From Theocolax elegans (taxonomy: Eukaryota; Arthropoda; Insecta; Hymenoptera; Cerocephalidae): DNA of 64,000 nt. Shown here piece after piece: positions 60,605 through 64,000 of this stretch. The translations under genes and the position numbers were made by a program. The stretch spans positions 20,972,648-21,036,647 of the forward strand of contig CM047425.1 in NCBI GenBank assembly GCA_026168455.1, in the 5' to 3' direction. Each line of letters opens with the position of its first letter. Positions within the stretch are counted from its first letter, which is position 1. The notes below the pieces were generated by a model. It made no database searches. It had not been told where the DNA came from and worked only from the letters and a program-made list of their open reading frames with translations.

Positions 60605-62898
60605 CAATTTGAAAATAAAAGATTCGGCGGGAGGCGAAAGGACGCATCAGCTTTGCGTCTTACTCGGAAATCAATCGGACCGCTCCGTAAAAGATCAAAG
60701 AACTGCTGCAGACTCGAGATTGATCGGTTGTCCACACCGAGCGGGAAAACGATAAAAGGAGAGAGAAGAGGGAAAACGCCGACTCGAAGAAGAAGGATGC
60801 GAGAAAGTGAAGTCGTAGCGAAAGAGAAATTGGTACAGAATTTCCAACCTCTATTATTTCTTTTCTGCAGCTTTTATCTGTTTCAAGGGAATCAATAGTA
60901 AAACTTCGCTATTATACTTGATATTAATTAAGTAACAGTTGAATTTTATATTTCGTATTTATAAGAGTATTGCTATACGGTGAATTATATATATCATTAA
61001 TTGAATTTGATGGAAAAGTCAAATTATTGAAAGGTTGATTATCATTAGTAAAAATTTAACAAAAATCGATAAATTTATATTACAACGATAGAAATATATA
61101 AACAACAATTAATCGAAGACACGTAAAGAGAGTATCGTGCATTAAATAAATAAGGAACATTATTTAAAATAAATAAACGAGTTGTTTGTATGCAATAAAG
61201 TAAAACTGACATGCGAAATTATTCATAAAACTCATTGTTTAATAGTTTAAAGATAAGGTATAAAATCTTGAAAATAAAATAAAGAAATGATAATGTGGGA
61301 GAATCAGCAATGATGGTTCAGAATGAGTCAGGAAGAAGAAAACCAATCTGACGAGGTTCTCCTCGAAGTGCATCGCTTTACGCTCCTAATTCCGCGTTTA
61401 CGTCGATGCCGTTGTCCCTTGTCGCGGCTCTTTCCCTTATAAGGCACGGACTCCGATACAAACGAGATATTCCACTTAGCTTTGATTAGCCATCTAGTAT
61501 ATATATCTTCCCTTAGTCGTCTTGTTGTTATTACCGGCAAAAAAGATTTTGATAATAAAGAATTCCTCATTTTTCTTAAATATTTCATTATTTTTCCTAC
61601 TTTACAAGTTTTTTCCTTTTGGCAACTGTGAACTTATAATGTTGATATTATTTCATATAATAGTAGCTCTGTAGCGTTTGACGTTTGTTATAGAGATTGT
61701 GTGCATGATTTCGTATTATAGTACCATAACGTTTCACTTTTCACAGTTATGAGTAGCTTAATCTAGGAATCTGGAACTATAAACGTATACTTTGGAATTT
61801 ACTGATTCCATTAGAAAATTTGCAAGTTAATTAAATAATACGTTTTCTATTATTACATTTTTATATTTTAACTACAGGACCGTAAGAAACTTCGTTGTCA
61901 TACACGTTTATTATAGTAGAATATATACAATAATTCGATATTATATAATTATATTTCAATGTTAAAAGAAAAAATAAATGCCATTAATAAAACTATTAAG
62001 GAAAAACAAAATAAATGTATTAAAAGCAATTTATCATAGCAAGTTCAAGTTCAAGTGAGTGTTGGTTACCCAACGTTATTCAGCAATATTTGGTATTGAA
62101 TGCAAATTAATCGAATGGAAAAATGTTGTTACTGTTATCTGATAAGATTGTTTAATTATCTATTACATTTTACAACATTATTATCAGAAACTAGTCATTT
62201 TATAATTATTATAAGTGGTAGATGTGGTTAGAAATTTCGAATATTAACAATTCTCATTTTTATGGTTTCATAATTATACATTTTTACGTATAACAACAAA
62301 ATGAATAACTTTAAGATTTTTGATAATGAACTTGTACGATCGCGGCGTACGAGTATTTTAAATGACAAGTTGCATAGGTGCATTTTTATTTTGCAAGCTA
62401 TAAACATAGCAATTATGAGTTTATGATGAAATATATTAATCAGCTATATATTCTTTTGATTGAAACCCATGATATCACACGTTTAATGCTTGAAGTTTAC
62501 GTCACCTCGACTATCATGTAAAACGATGCATTTAAAATTTTTTCAAGACCAAATTTATTATTTTTCACGAAATTTTTTGGTTGAAAAAATATAGCGAAAA
62601 TAATCGGAAAAATGTCACTCCCTCTCGAAGTAATCGAAAACATAGGCATCTATTTCGAGTTGCCGCGGCAAGTCAGCGTATCTCTCGACGCGCGGTTTGT
62701 CTCTCTTTCTCCGGAACAAAATAAACGTACGGGTAAAGGCTAAAGATAGTCACCGTATGCGTGTGTACGTATGTGTCTGTTTGTGTGCGGGTTAGCCTTG
62801 AGGACAGTGCACTTTCCGCGGCGGCAGATCGCGACCGATATCGCGACCACTATATACACTCGGACTCTTCTCTCTCTTTCTCTCTATCCCTTTTTCTT

Positions 62899-62923
62899 TC
62901 TCTCTCTCTCTCTCTCTCTCTCT
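62899..62923. repeat. (CT)n microsatellite
   Basis: A CT run inside a CpG-rich patch. Long Ser/Leu open frames over it are artefacts. Confidence 0.93.
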
Positions 62924-64000
62924 GTTTCTCCGTTGCTCTGTTGCGCGGCAAATACACCTATACCCAAAGGAGAGCCTCGCCTCCTCCACTTCCGAGAGCG
63001 TTCGATTTTATTATCACGGTGTCGAATCCGAATTGCAAGATTAATTGGAACGGGGGTGTTTTACTTTTTCCCAGTTTATTACTTCTTTTCTTCTTTTTTT
63101 TATATTCTGTGATCAGCTTGTTAGTTCTTCTGCATGACTCAGATTTATGCTATTATATTTTTAGTTTTGATATAGTATATGTTTTGCGTATACATATTTA
63201 TTCATTTATGGTGAAGAATTTTGTAAAGTTGTCCTACGTGAAAATAGTTTTTATCTTTAAATTATAATGTGTGTATATATGCCCTACTAGAAATAAAAGA
63301 AATCAAGGTCTACAGTTTTTGTATATTGGTAATTTTTACCTTTTCCAAAATTTCCTATATGTTCATCATAGAATAGTATAAACTAAGATACTCGTAAGTT
63401 GAGTTTTGATCAAATAGATTTTATTTGTTTTTTATTTAAGTTTTGAATAACTTTTAATGTATCACTTAAAACACCAACCCTTACCCATTATAACTTCAAG
63501 TCATTTAAATAATGTTCCCAGATTTTTGCGAGTAATAAAATAAAAAATTTCATTTACAATACCAATGTATCATATTTGCAGCATTAATGAAAATAAACAC
63601 GATTTTATTACATTTTACCCTCAACCATTTTAATTGCAATTTTATAGGTAAAACAAAAAGCGATTTATCGGTAGGCAAAAAAATGTGCATTTTCCGTCCA
63701 TTCTATTAAAGTAACTTATTTATTATATATAAATTAGAAAACGATTTTGATTAAAATAATCGACAACGATTTTAAACAGTATTATTAAAATAAATAGTTA
63801 GTTCAACATTTCAACATTTCACTTAAATAAAAAGTATACATGCATGCTGTCGTTTAAGTCAAACCATTAAAAAATGACTGGCGTCAAAATGTATACATAT
63901 ATACATATATATAAAAGTGTAAGGTAGAGTTTATTATATAAATACGAAGCAATCGCTTTAACGATTTAATAATACGCAGTAAAAGTTTGACACCCACGTG

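Larger units (their letters stand above)
60235..64000. other. gene-free stretch with CpG-rich islands
   Basis: CpG-richer patches lie at about 60,590-60,850, 61,320-61,480 and 62,640-63,060. The last contains a CT microsatellite and gives a 168-codon plus-strand frame that is a low-complexity artefact. No coding exon is supportable, and the last 700 bp are AT-rich and featureless. Confidence 0.5.

Noticed and set aside
62761..63267. 168-codon plus-strand open frame
   Set aside because: Dominated by Ser/Leu/Phe runs from the CT microsatellite and T-rich DNA; low-complexity artefact.

Overview
The window looks like nuclear DNA of an insect, most likely a hymenopteran and possibly an ant. It is very AT-rich, with short spliceosomal introns (76-110 bp), many microsatellites, and CpG-rich islands of 100-700 bp scattered through gene-poor sequence. 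It holds an arthropod-type chitin-binding (CBM14/peritrophin-A) gene. The species assignment is inference. I see no tRNA gene, intact rRNA gene, CRISPR array, virus or prokaryotic gene organisation.

Layout. Positions 1-18,000 hold no recognisable gene. They carry an 83-bp tandem duplication (3,194), a 2.9-kb AT-rich TIR element with a 139-bp internal tandem array (5,733-8,652), a three-copy 85-89 bp repeat (9,801) and a 338-bp MITE with long arms (10,406). Positions 19,089-20,427 form a nested locus: a 5S-rRNA-derived SINE-like unit lies between two ~350-bp direct repeats, and the right repeat is split by a TTAA-flanked MITE. A compact three-exon gene for an unrecognised 83-aa protein lies on the minus strand at 28,305-28,730. 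The clearest gene is a three-exon minus-strand gene at 45,954-48,183. It encodes a 675-aa secreted protein with four CBM14 domains and a 30-unit Pro/Thr-rich mucin-like repeat, behind a TATA box and a cluster of GATA sites. A possible terminal exon of a plus-strand gene lies at 57,241-57,444, and a 174-bp MITE at 58,378-58,551.

The most striking signal is not a conventional gene. Three minus-strand sites (junctions at 60,232/60,231, 34,633/34,632 and 18,461/18,460) have a polypyrimidine tract and CAG joined directly to GTRAG. This is the signature of zero-length exons (recursive splice sites, or ratchet points). Each is followed by a GTAAGT donor 65, 44 and 44 nt downstream, as expected of recursive-splicing exons. 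If they are real, much of the window is one very long intron of a minus-strand gene whose ordinary exons lie outside it. The 83-aa gene and the chitin-binding gene would then be nested in that intron on the same strand, and the CpG-rich islands would be candidate intronic regulatory modules. This rests on motif reading and needs RNA data.
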